Below, piece after piece: positions 5,339 through 11,896 of a stretch of 12,694 nt of DNA (within the stretch, counting starts at the first letter, position 1; every line of letters starts with the position of its first letter). Source of the stretch: an uncultured Eubacteriales bacterium. GTDB taxonomy: Bacteria; Bacillota; Clostridia; Oscillospirales; Oscillospiraceae. The notes under the pieces were generated by a model. It searched no databases, had not been told where the DNA came from, and worked only from the letters and a program-made list of their open reading frames with translations. Location of the stretch: assembly GCA_902475455.1 (NCBI GenBank), contig CABRZO010000056.1:1-12694 (forward strand). Reading direction: 5' to 3'. The position numbers were made by a program, and so were the translations under genes.

Positions 5339-6301
5339 ATGAAAATTCTCGGTATTTCCTATGGCACGCTCAACGGCGGCAACGACACCATGGTCAAGGA
5401 GGCCCTGATGGGCGCCCAGGAAGTGGGGGCGGAGATTGAATTCATCAACGTCAACACTCTGAACATCAAGCACTGCACCGGCTGCAAAGCCTGTGTCATG
5501 GGCCTGTTCTCCGGCCGGGGCAACGCCTGCGTACTGAAGGACGACATGCAGTGGCTCACCGACAAGATGTTTGACGCCGACGGCCTCATCTTCTCCGTGC
5601 CCATCTTTGAGAAGTGCGCCACCGGCCTGTTCCACACCACCATGGACCGCTTTGGCCCCCGTATGGACCGGGGTAACCTGATGATCGCTCAGAAGATCGC
5701 CGAAAACGGTGGCAAGCCCATCGATCCCAAGTATCTGAAGGAAATGGCCGTCTCCTACATGGCCGTGGGCGGCTCCGACTGGGCTACCCGGGTCCAGGCC
5801 GACTGCGCCACCCAGGCTCTGACTCCCAAGTGGACCCTCATCCACAACGACTACTTCCAGTGGTCCCTCGGCATCATGATGAACGACGAGTACCTGGCCA
5901 AGGCCCATCAGATCGGCATCGACACTGCTGAGGCCGCCAAGAAGATTCTGGAGGGCACCACCGAAATTCCTCTGGGCATCATGGGCAGCGAGTACAAGTC
6001 CGACCCGGGCATCTGTCCTCACTGCCACTCCAAGAACTTCTATCTCCAGGAAGACGGCAAGGCCATCTGCTGCCTGTGCGGTCTGGAAGGCAAGATTGAA
6101 GTGGTGGACGGCAAGTATCAGTTCATCTTCCCGGAGGACACCCTCCCCCACGCCCACGACACCATCACCGGCAAGTTCATCCACGGTGACGACATCCAGA
6201 ACAACGAGAAGAGCTCTCGGGCCAAGCTGGCTTCCGATGAGATGAAGGCCCGCAAGAAGAAGTACATGGAGTTCATTCAGCCCACCAAGCCCCAGGCCTG
6301 A
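5339..6301 (+). CDS. Iron-sulfur-flavoprotein-like NAD(P)H:FMN reductase family protein with C-terminal zinc ribbon
   Basis: A 320-aa cytoplasmic flavodoxin-fold protein. The N-terminus (about 1-200) has the FMN phosphate-loop region ISYGTLNGGNDT (6-17, matching the family's GSPRKGGNT pattern), a compact cysteine motif C46-T-G-C49-K-A-C52 plus C64 as in iron-sulfur flavoproteins, and SVPIFEK (86-92) where the second FMN loop is expected. Residues 226-247 form a zinc-ribbon or rubredoxin-like knuckle, CPHC (226-229) and CCLC (244-247), an uncommon addition. The tail is basic (ARKKKYMEF). Start ATG 5339 follows AAAGGAGG at 5323-5330; the upstream in-frame ATG at 5291 lies in the leader hairpin. 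First gene of the operon, 46 bp before the dehydrogenase. It may pass electrons to the OYE-type enzyme or reduce the substrate itself; both are inference. Confidence 0.85.
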   Translation: MKILGISYGTLNGGNDTMVKEALMGAQEVGAEIEFINVNTLNIKHCTGCKACVMGLFSGRGNACVLKDDMQWLTDKMFDADGLIFSVPIFEKCATGLFHTTMDRFGPRMDRGNLMIAQKIAENGGKPIDPKYLKEMAVSYMAVGGSDWATRVQADCATQALTPKWTLIHNDYFQWSLGIMMNDEYLAKAHQIGIDTAEAAKKILEGTTEIPLGIMGSEYKSDPGICPHCHSKNFYLQEDGKAICCLCGLEGKIEVVDGKYQFIFPEDTLPHAHDTITGKFIHGDDIQNNEKSSRAKLASDEMKARKKKYMEFIQPTKPQA

Positions 6302-6347
6302 TGCGCTTGACCTCAATCCATAGACATAGAAAGGTAGGTTTTCATTG

Positions 6348-7406
6348 ATGAAAGCTGGCGTTTTTTACGGTAAGGAAGATTTGCGCATTGAGGATCTGCC
6401 GGTGCCCCAGGTGGGCCCGGGCCAGATGCTGGTGAAGATCGCCTATGTGGGCATCTGCGGCACTGACGTGGAACTGTACAAGACCGGCATGACCCCTCCC
6501 TTCTCCAAGATGCCCCTGGTGCTGGGCCACGAGAACTGCGGCGTGGTGTGCCAGGTGGGCGAAGGCGTCACCAAGTTCAAGGTGGGCGACCGGGTGCTCT
6601 GCGGCCCTCCCTCCCACTGCGCCGAGGACTGCCCCTCCTGCCAGAAGGGCATGACCAACATCTGCATTCACGGCTTCCCCCGCACCGCGGGCCTGGGCCA
6701 GTTTGACGGCGGCTACGCCGAGTATCTGCTGATCCACGACGTGGCCCACACCATGATCGTGCCGGTGCCCGAAGGGGTGGACTTCAAGGACGCCGTCCTC
6801 TTCGACGTGATCTGCGTCTCCCTCCACGGCATCCGCAACTCCCGCTTCAAGTTCGGCGACAACGTGGTGGTCTCCGGCACCGGCCCCATCGGCCTGGCCG
6901 CCATTCAGATCCTGAAGGCCGCCGGCGCAAACAAGGTCATTGCCCTGGGCACCACCTCCTCCAAGGAGCCCACCATCAAGGCCTACGGTGCCGACTACTT
7001 CATCAACTCCAAGGAGTGCGAGGATCTGGCCGGTGAAATTAAGAAGATCCTGGGCTCCGACGTGGGAGCCGACGTGGTCTACGAGTGCGCCGGCAACATG
7101 AAGAGCCTCAACAACTGCATCTACTCCTGCGTCAAGCCCGGCGGACAGATCTCCGTCATCGGCACCATTCAGGAGCCCATGGGCAACCTGATTCCCGGCT
7201 CCTTCTCCATCTTTGAGCCGGATCTGCAGTTCTCCTTCACCTACACCGAGGAGGATGTCAAGATCTATCTGGACATGGTGGCCTCCGGCAAGCTGAACTT
7301 CCCCGGCATGGTCACCGGCGTGGTCTCCCTGGATGAGTGCGTGGAGAAGGTCTTTGACGGCGACCGCAAGGGCCAGCTCAAGGTGCTCATCGACCCCAGT
7401 CTGTAA
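6348..7406 (+). CDS. Zinc-dependent medium-chain alcohol dehydrogenase, probably NADP(H)-linked
   Basis: A 352-aa MDR-family dehydrogenase interconverting an alcohol and a ketone or aldehyde. Catalytic-zinc ligands are C37 (GICGTD), H61-E62 (GHE) and probably D153, aligned with the Glu of the sorbitol/threonine dehydrogenase subgroup. The structural-zinc cysteines C91, C95, C98 and C106 have a C-x3-C-x2-C-x7-C spacing, one residue longer than the usual first gap. The Rossmann motif is GTGPIG (177-182). The second strand ends in ALGTTSSKE (199-207) with no acidic residue, which suggests NADP(H) rather than NAD(H). Start ATG 6348 follows AAGGTAGG. It sits 14 bp before the OYE-type gene, so the two enzymes are probably co-translated and act on one substrate. 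The substrate is unknown. Confidence 0.9.
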   Translation: MKAGVFYGKEDLRIEDLPVPQVGPGQMLVKIAYVGICGTDVELYKTGMTPPFSKMPLVLGHENCGVVCQVGEGVTKFKVGDRVLCGPPSHCAEDCPSCQKGMTNICIHGFPRTAGLGQFDGGYAEYLLIHDVAHTMIVPVPEGVDFKDAVLFDVICVSLHGIRNSRFKFGDNVVVSGTGPIGLAAIQILKAAGANKVIALGTTSSKEPTIKAYGADYFINSKECEDLAGEIKKILGSDVGADVVYECAGNMKSLNNCIYSCVKPGGQISVIGTIQEPMGNLIPGSFSIFEPDLQFSFTYTEEDVKIYLDMVASGKLNFPGMVTGVVSLDECVEKVFDGDRKGQLKVLIDPSL

Positions 7407-7420
7407 GGAGGCCCCGGAAT

Positions 7421-9334
7421 ATGTCTGCAAAGTATCCTGTTGCCCTGTCCCCCATCCGGATCGGCAACGTCGTTCTGAAAAACCGCATTGTCTCCGCCCC
7501 CTCCACCATGCACTCCATGTCTAACGGGGAACTCTATCCCTCCCAGGATGCCCTGGCCTTCTTTGAGGAGCGGGCCCGGGCCGGGGTCGGCATGGTCACC
7601 GTGGCCGGCGTCAAGGTGGGCAAGGACGTGAGAGATGACGGCGCCATGACCGCCTGGGATCTCAACGCCCCCAATCACCGCAACAAGCTGATGGAACTGG
7701 TGGAGCGCATCCACTTCTACGGAGCCAAGGCCTCCATGGAGCTCATCGGCATCTTCCCCGAGGGCTACACCGTCTCCGACGGCTGCAGCATCATGGGCTG
7801 GGGCGAGGGCCATGAGATCACCCGGGAGGCTATGGAGGAGTTCAAAAACGACTGGGTGGAGGCTGCCCAGCTGCTGGCGGAGTGCGGCTTTGACGCCATT
7901 CTAATCCACAGCGGCCACTCCTGCCCCCTGGCCCAGTTCCTCTCCCCCCTGACCAACAAGCGCAAGGACGAGTACGGCGGCTCCACCGACAACCGCTGCC
8001 GTTATCTGATCGAGATTCTGGACGCCATCCGGGCCAAGGTGGGCAAGCGCCTGCTGATCGAGGTCCGCATCTCCGGCACCGAGTTCGAGGAGGGCGGCAT
8101 CGACATCGAGGAGGGCATCCGCATCGGTGAGCGCATCCAGGACCACCTGGACATCCTCCAGGTCTCCGCCGGTATGCACAATCCCAAGTGGATGACCTGG
8201 GTCCATCCCTGCGGCTTCCGGCCCCCCATGCCCAACGTCTGCGTAGCGGAGGCCTTCAAGAAGTCCGGTAAGTTCCATGTGCCCATCGTCACCCTGGGGG
8301 CCATTGACTCCGTGGACTCCGCAGAGGAGATCCTGTCCTCCGGTAAGGCGGACATGGTCACCATGGCCCGGGCCCTCATCGCTGATCCCCTGCTGATCAA
8401 GAAGTGCGTGGCGGGCCGTCGGGAGGACGTGACCCCCTGCATCAAGTGCATGCGCTGCCACGACTCCACCGTCTACGGCCATCACTTCCAGTGCTCCGTT
8501 AACCCCACCGCCGGGCTGGAGAACTCCATCGCCCATCTGGTGCAGCCGATGGAGCGGGTGAAGCAGGTTGCCGTGGTGGGCGGCGGCCCTGCCGGTATGA
8601 AGGCCGCTCTGGTGGCTCGGGAGCGGGGTCATCAGGTCACCCTGTTCGAGGCCACCGGGGAGCTGGGCGGTATGCTCCACATGGCGGGCTACTTCCCCTT
8701 CAAGTATCCGGTGAAGGATTACATGAACTGGCTCATCGCCCAGGTGAACAAGAGCGACATCACCGTGAAGCTGAACACCAAGGCCACCGCCGACACCGTC
8801 AAGGGATTTGACGCGGTAATCGTGGCCATCGGCGCCGAGCCCCTGATCCTGCCGGTGCCCGGCGTGGACCAGGCCAAGATCGCCATTGACGTGCTGGGCC
8901 AGGAGGACACCCTGGGCGACAGCGTCATCGTCATCGGCGGCGGCCAGGTGGGCTGCGAGACCGCCCTGCATCTGGCCAAGCTGGGCAAGAAGGTAACCGT
9001 GGTGGAAATGCAGTCCGCCCTGGCCCCCGACGCCTCCACCACCGGCCGCAACGAGCTGATGACGGAGATCGACCAGGAGTCCAACTTCGTGCCCCTGACC
9101 GGCGCCCGGTGCCAGAGCGTCACCGCCAACAGCGTCACCTATGTCAAGGACGGCCAGGAGCACACCATCACCGCCGACAGCGTGCTGCTGTGCGCCGGTA
9201 TGAAGCCCAAGGCCGCCGAGGCCGACAGCTTCTTCGGGGTGGCCGACGAGGTCACCGAGATCGGTGACTGCGTCCGGGCCCGGACCGTGGAGTGGGCCAC
9301 CAAGGAGGCCTACTACGCCGCCATCAACCTGTAA
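7421..9334 (+). CDS. Old Yellow Enzyme-type FMN/FAD/Fe-S oxidoreductase (2,4-dienoyl-CoA reductase / BaiCD / TMADH superfamily)
   Basis: A 637-aa protein with the full three-part architecture. The FMN-binding TIM barrel is at about 5-335 (LKNRIVSAPSTMHS at the start; NKRKDEYGGSTDNR at 179-192). The [4Fe-4S] cysteines C340, C343, C346 and C358 are spaced Cx2Cx2Cx11C, nearer to trimethylamine dehydrogenase (Cx2Cx2Cx12C) than E. coli FadH (Cx2Cx3Cx11C). FAD- and NAD(P)H-binding domains follow: VVGGGPAGM (385-393), then VIGGGQVGCE (504-513) ending in VVEM, whose glutamate suggests NADH. The active site diverges: H163 and H166 are kept (HSGH), but the usual tyrosine of HGAHGYLL is C168, and QLxH is MELIG (E107, no His). 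Such enzymes reduce activated C=C bonds of enoates, steroids, bile acids or flavonoids, or oxidise amines. ATG 7421 follows AAGGAGG (7405-7411), which overlaps the dehydrogenase stop. Confidence 0.92.
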   Translation: MSAKYPVALSPIRIGNVVLKNRIVSAPSTMHSMSNGELYPSQDALAFFEERARAGVGMVTVAGVKVGKDVRDDGAMTAWDLNAPNHRNKLMELVERIHFYGAKASMELIGIFPEGYTVSDGCSIMGWGEGHEITREAMEEFKNDWVEAAQLLAECGFDAILIHSGHSCPLAQFLSPLTNKRKDEYGGSTDNRCRYLIEILDAIRAKVGKRLLIEVRISGTEFEEGGIDIEEGIRIGERIQDHLDILQVSAGMHNPKWMTWVHPCGFRPPMPNVCVAEAFKKSGKFHVPIVTLGAIDSVDSAEEILSSGKADMVTMARALIADPLLIKKCVAGRREDVTPCIKCMRCHDSTVYGHHFQCSVNPTAGLENSIAHLVQPMERVKQVAVVGGGPAGMKAALVARERGHQVTLFEATGELGGMLHMAGYFPFKYPVKDYMNWLIAQVNKSDITVKLNTKATADTVKGFDAVIVAIGAEPLILPVPGVDQAKIAIDVLGQEDTLGDSVIVIGGGQVGCETALHLAKLGKKVTVVEMQSALAPDASTTGRNELMTEIDQESNFVPLTGARCQSVTANSVTYVKDGQEHTITADSVLLCAGMKPKAAEADSFFGVADEVTEIGDCVRARTVEWATKEAYYAAINL

Positions 9335-9345
9335 CAATGGAATTA

Positions 9346-9457
9346 CAGCCGCCTGTGGCGGCTGACGGGACTCGATTCCCCGGTCGGCTTACCCTGTGCC
9401 GGCCGGCCGGGGAACCCTGCCTTCAAGCGTGGTTTCGCGCCGGGTGAGAGCGGCGCT
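9346..9457. repeat. Cluster of GC-rich inverted repeats between the OYE-type and MFS genes
   Basis: The 156-bp gap holds consecutive hairpins. The first is CAGCCGCC (9346-9353) with GGCGGCTG (9357-9364), loop TGT. The second is a 13-bp stem with one wobble pair, 9376-9388 with 9402-9414. The third is short, GCGCC (9437-9441) with GGCGC (9452-9456). None is followed by a T-run, so they do not look like ordinary intrinsic terminators. They may stabilise the upstream mRNA end, attenuate transporter expression or be a dispersed repeat. No reading frame here is convincing. Confidence 0.6.
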
Positions 9458-9490
9458 GCCATAAATTTGAGAAAAGAGGTCTGTAAGAAC

Positions 9491-10792
9491 ATGAGCACAA
9501 AACAAAAGGACGACATTTCCCTGGTCAGCGCCAACTTTGGCGTCAAAGGATGGATCATCCTGATCATCACCTTCCTCTGCATTTTCCTGGACTCCTCCCT
9601 GATCAACGACTCCCTGAACGTGGTGGTTGACGTCTTTGCCGGCGTCCATCAGTGGAACAGCAACCTGCTGCTGAGCTTCTCCACCATCACCGCCTGGATC
9701 GCCGTGGCCGGCGCCGTCATGTGGGGCGTGCTGTCCAGCAAAATCTCCATCCGCTGGGCCTGGGTCATTTCCCTGCTGATCACCGGCATCGCTTGCCTCT
9801 TCTGGGGCAACGCCTCCTCCCCCGCCATGTACTTTGTATGTCTGGCCGTGTCCAGCGTGGGCGGTATGGGCTTCTGCTACATCTGCTCCATGAACGTGGT
9901 CTCCAACTGGTTCCCCCGCAAAAAAGGCATGGCCATGGGCTGGGTCACCATCGGCTTCCCCCTCTCCGCTGCCGTCACCTCCAACTTTGTGGGCGGCATG
10001 GTGGGTAAGGGCGGTCTGCCCCAGGTTTACACCTTCTATGCTATCGCTTCCTTTGTTCTGTGTGTGCTGGTGGCCATCTTTGTCCGGGACTATCCCGAGC
10101 AGCTGGGCGCCTACCCCGACAACAACCACAAGTTTGACAACGAAGAGGCCAAGAAAGAGCTGGCCCTGGGTCTGGAGTACATGAAGACCTCCACCTGGGT
10201 GCCCAAGAAGCTGCTGGGCACCGGCAAGGTCTGGATGATCGGCCTGTCCCTGGGTATTATGGAGCTGTTGAGCCTGGGCATCATGACCAACTTCGTGCCC
10301 CGGATGGTCCAGGCCGGCTATGTGGATCCCGCCACCCACGGTCCCTCCGGTATTGTCTTCCTGATGCTGGCCATCGCCGGTATTGCCGCCTGCTTCGGCA
10401 GCGTGGGCTGCGGCATCATGGACGCCAAGCTGGGCCCCAAGAAGGCCATTCAGATCACCATGGTCATCGCTTTCATTGCCATCATCCTGAACCTGATCCC
10501 CACTACCGCCACCAAGTTTGCCTCCCTGCCCTTCCTGGCGGTCATGCTGGGCGGCGCGGCCAACTATCTGGTCTCCCTGACCAACACCATCTGGGGCCGC
10601 TACGACTTCCCCATGGCCTACAAGGTGCTGAAGCCCATGGTGGCCGCTGTGGGCGCCCTGGGTGTCTCCGTGGTGGGCATCATCGGCCGCAATGTGGGTT
10701 ATGACGTGGCCTACGGCGTGCTGGCTGCTCTGACCGTCATCGCCTTCATCCTGGTCACCAAGGTGGACGACACCCTGATCGGCCGTAACTAA
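9491..10792 (+). CDS. Major facilitator superfamily transporter, possibly OFA/monocarboxylate type
   Basis: A 433-aa inner-membrane protein with about 12 hydrophobic segments in two six-helix halves: roughly 20-40, 57-80, 88-105, 112-135, 150-170 and 180-198, then 248-270, 285-305, 318-337, 343-365, 380-398 and 405-423. A charged loop (about 199-246) lies between the halves. NWFPRKKGMAMGW (139-151) matches the loop before helix 5 in oxalate/formate and monocarboxylate MFS carriers. ATG 9491 follows AAAGAGG; the in-frame TTG at 9467 is less likely. Last gene of the cassette, followed by a strong terminator. It probably imports the substrate of the upstream enzymes or exports the product; direction and ligand are unknown. 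The hairpin-rich gap before it could set its expression apart from the enzymes. Confidence 0.92.
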   Translation: MSTKQKDDISLVSANFGVKGWIILIITFLCIFLDSSLINDSLNVVVDVFAGVHQWNSNLLLSFSTITAWIAVAGAVMWGVLSSKISIRWAWVISLLITGIACLFWGNASSPAMYFVCLAVSSVGGMGFCYICSMNVVSNWFPRKKGMAMGWVTIGFPLSAAVTSNFVGGMVGKGGLPQVYTFYAIASFVLCVLVAIFVRDYPEQLGAYPDNNHKFDNEEAKKELALGLEYMKTSTWVPKKLLGTGKVWMIGLSLGIMELLSLGIMTNFVPRMVQAGYVDPATHGPSGIVFLMLAIAGIAACFGSVGCGIMDAKLGPKKAIQITMVIAFIAIILNLIPTTATKFASLPFLAVMLGGAANYLVSLTNTIWGRYDFPMAYKVLKPMVAAVGALGVSVVGIIGRNVGYDVAYGVLAALTVIAFILVTKVDDTLIGRN

Positions 10793-10818
10793 GCTTACTC
10801 CTTTTTCTTATCCCCCTG

Positions 10819-10860
10819 AAACGGCTCTGCCCGGGTTTTGCCTGGGCAGAGCTGTTTTCA
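10819..10860 (+). terminator. Intrinsic terminator ending the redox/transport operon
   Basis: A long stem (10822-10835 with 10841-10854; core CTCTGCCC/GGGCAGAG, two wobble pairs) has a loop of about five bases and is followed by TTTTCATTT. It separates the transporter from rsmA. Confidence 0.88.
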
Positions 10861-10870
10861 TTTCTCCTGT

Positions 10871-10898
10871 TTTGCTTTTCCCCATTTCATGTTATACT
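10871..10898 (+). promoter_or_regulatory. Probable promoter of rsmA
   Basis: TATACT (10893-10898) is a good -10. The -35 is weak: TTTGCT (10871-10876) at 16 bp is the best candidate. Start near 10905, leader about 29 nt. Confidence 0.5.
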
Positions 10899-10933
10899 GG
10901 ACAGAGAAACACAGATGGAAAGCGAGAAACGCC

Positions 10934-11794
10934 ATGGATCTTTGCAACATTCAGGAAGTCCGGGCCCTGCTGGGCCGACACGGCTTCCACTTCTCCAAGT
11001 CCCTGGGCCAGAACTTTTTGATTGAGTCCTGGGTGCCCCAACAGATCGCCGCCGCCTGCGGCGCCGACGAAACCTGCGGCGTGCTGGAGATCGGCCCCGG
11101 CATCGGGCCCCTGACCCGGGAGCTGGCCAATCGGGCCGGCAAGGTGGTGGCCCTGGAATTGGACAAGTCCCTGAAGCCCATTCTGGCAGAGACTTTGGGA
11201 GACTGCCCCAACGCTACGGTGCTTTTTCAGGACGTGACCAAGACCGACTGCACCGCCCTGGTGCGGGAGCAGTTTCAGGGCTTGTCCCCCATTGTCTGCG
11301 CCAACCTGCCCTACAACATCACCACCCCTGTCATCACCCAGCTGTTGGAAGGGCACACTTTCCGTTCCATTACGGTCATGATCCAGCGGGAGGTGGCTAA
11401 GCGGATCTGCGCCCAGCCGGGTACAGCGGATTACGGGGCCTTTTCTCTGCTGTGCCAGTACCACGCCAGATGCGAATACCTCTTCGAGGTGCCCAAGGAG
11501 TGCTTCCTGCCCGCCCCCAAGGTGACCTCTGCCGTGGTGCGGCTGGAGGTGCTGGATCAGCCCCCGGTGGCAGTGGACAATGAGGCACTGTTTTTCCGGG
11601 TGGTCCGGGCTGCCTTCGCCCAACGCCGGAAGACTTTGCTCAACGCCCTGAGCTCCGCTTTTGGGGGTGAAATGACGAAAGACCAGATCGCATCTTGCAT
11701 TTCTTCCTGCAATTTGCCCGCCACCGTCCGGGGCGAAAAGCTGGGAATTGTCGAATTTGCACAGCTTTCCGCCGCTCTGGACGCTGTGATTTGA
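10934..11794 (+). CDS. rsmA: 16S rRNA (adenine-1518/1519-N6)-dimethyltransferase RsmA (KsgA)
   Basis: A 286-aa cytoplasmic enzyme that dimethylates two adjacent adenines in the 3'-terminal hairpin of 16S rRNA, using S-adenosylmethionine, late in small-subunit assembly. Family motifs are all present: FSKSLGQNFL (20-29), SAM motif I EIGPGIG (52-58), the acidic VVALELD (71-77), catalytic NLPYNI (124-129), QREVAKR (151-157), FLPAPKVTSAVVRL (191-204) and FAQRRKTLLN (228-237). The length is normal. The start is MDLCNIQEV at 10934, which places the family's N-terminus correctly; upstream in-frame codons run into the preceding terminator. The ribosome binding site (GGAAAGCGAG) is only moderate. In B. 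subtilis rnmV and yabE precede this gene; here an unrelated operon does. No clear terminator separates it from pckA. Confidence 0.97.
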   Translation: MDLCNIQEVRALLGRHGFHFSKSLGQNFLIESWVPQQIAAACGADETCGVLEIGPGIGPLTRELANRAGKVVALELDKSLKPILAETLGDCPNATVLFQDVTKTDCTALVREQFQGLSPIVCANLPYNITTPVITQLLEGHTFRSITVMIQREVAKRICAQPGTADYGAFSLLCQYHARCEYLFEVPKECFLPAPKVTSAVVRLEVLDQPPVAVDNEALFFRVVRAAFAQRRKTLLNALSSAFGGEMTKDQIASCISSCNLPATVRGEKLGIVEFAQLSAALDAVI

Positions 11795-11816
11795 ATCAAG
11801 CCCGGACCAATAAAGC

Positions 11817-11845
11817 TTGCATTTTCAGTCAAAATCGGATAGAAT
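11817..11845 (+). promoter_or_regulatory. Promoter of pckA
   Basis: TTGCAT (11817-11822), a 17-bp spacer and TAGAAT (11840-11845) form a near-consensus promoter. Start near 11852, leaving a leader of about 45 nt. Confidence 0.75.
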
Positions 11846-11861
11846 TGACATGAGTTTGATA

Positions 11862-11878
11862 GGACATCCAGGATGTCC
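11862..11878. repeat. Near-perfect palindrome in the pckA leader
   Basis: GGACATCC-A-GGATGTCC lies about 10-26 nt after the predicted start and ends two bases before the Shine-Dalgarno AAAGGAG (11881-11887). As DNA it could be an operator blocking elongation or initiation; as RNA it could fold next to the ribosome binding site. The regulator is unknown. Confidence 0.5.
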
Positions 11879-11896
11879 CGAAAGGAGTTTATTGCT

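Noticed and set aside
5339..9334. Naming the operon as bilirubin reduction (bilR/bilS) or bile-acid 7-dehydroxylation (bai)
   Set aside because: The parts list overlaps (OYE-type enzyme plus flavodoxin-fold protein), but the regulator type, ADH and active-site residues do not clearly match, and other bai genes are absent. Substrate left open.
7901..9337. 478-aa minus-strand open frame opposite the OYE-type gene
   Set aside because: Rich in Gly, His, Ala and Leu, as produced by reading GC-rich codons backwards; no ribosome binding site or recognisable domain, and the plus-strand gene is certain. The same holds for the long minus frames opposite the flavoprotein (5273-6316), the ADH (6342-7430) and the transporter (9389-10339).
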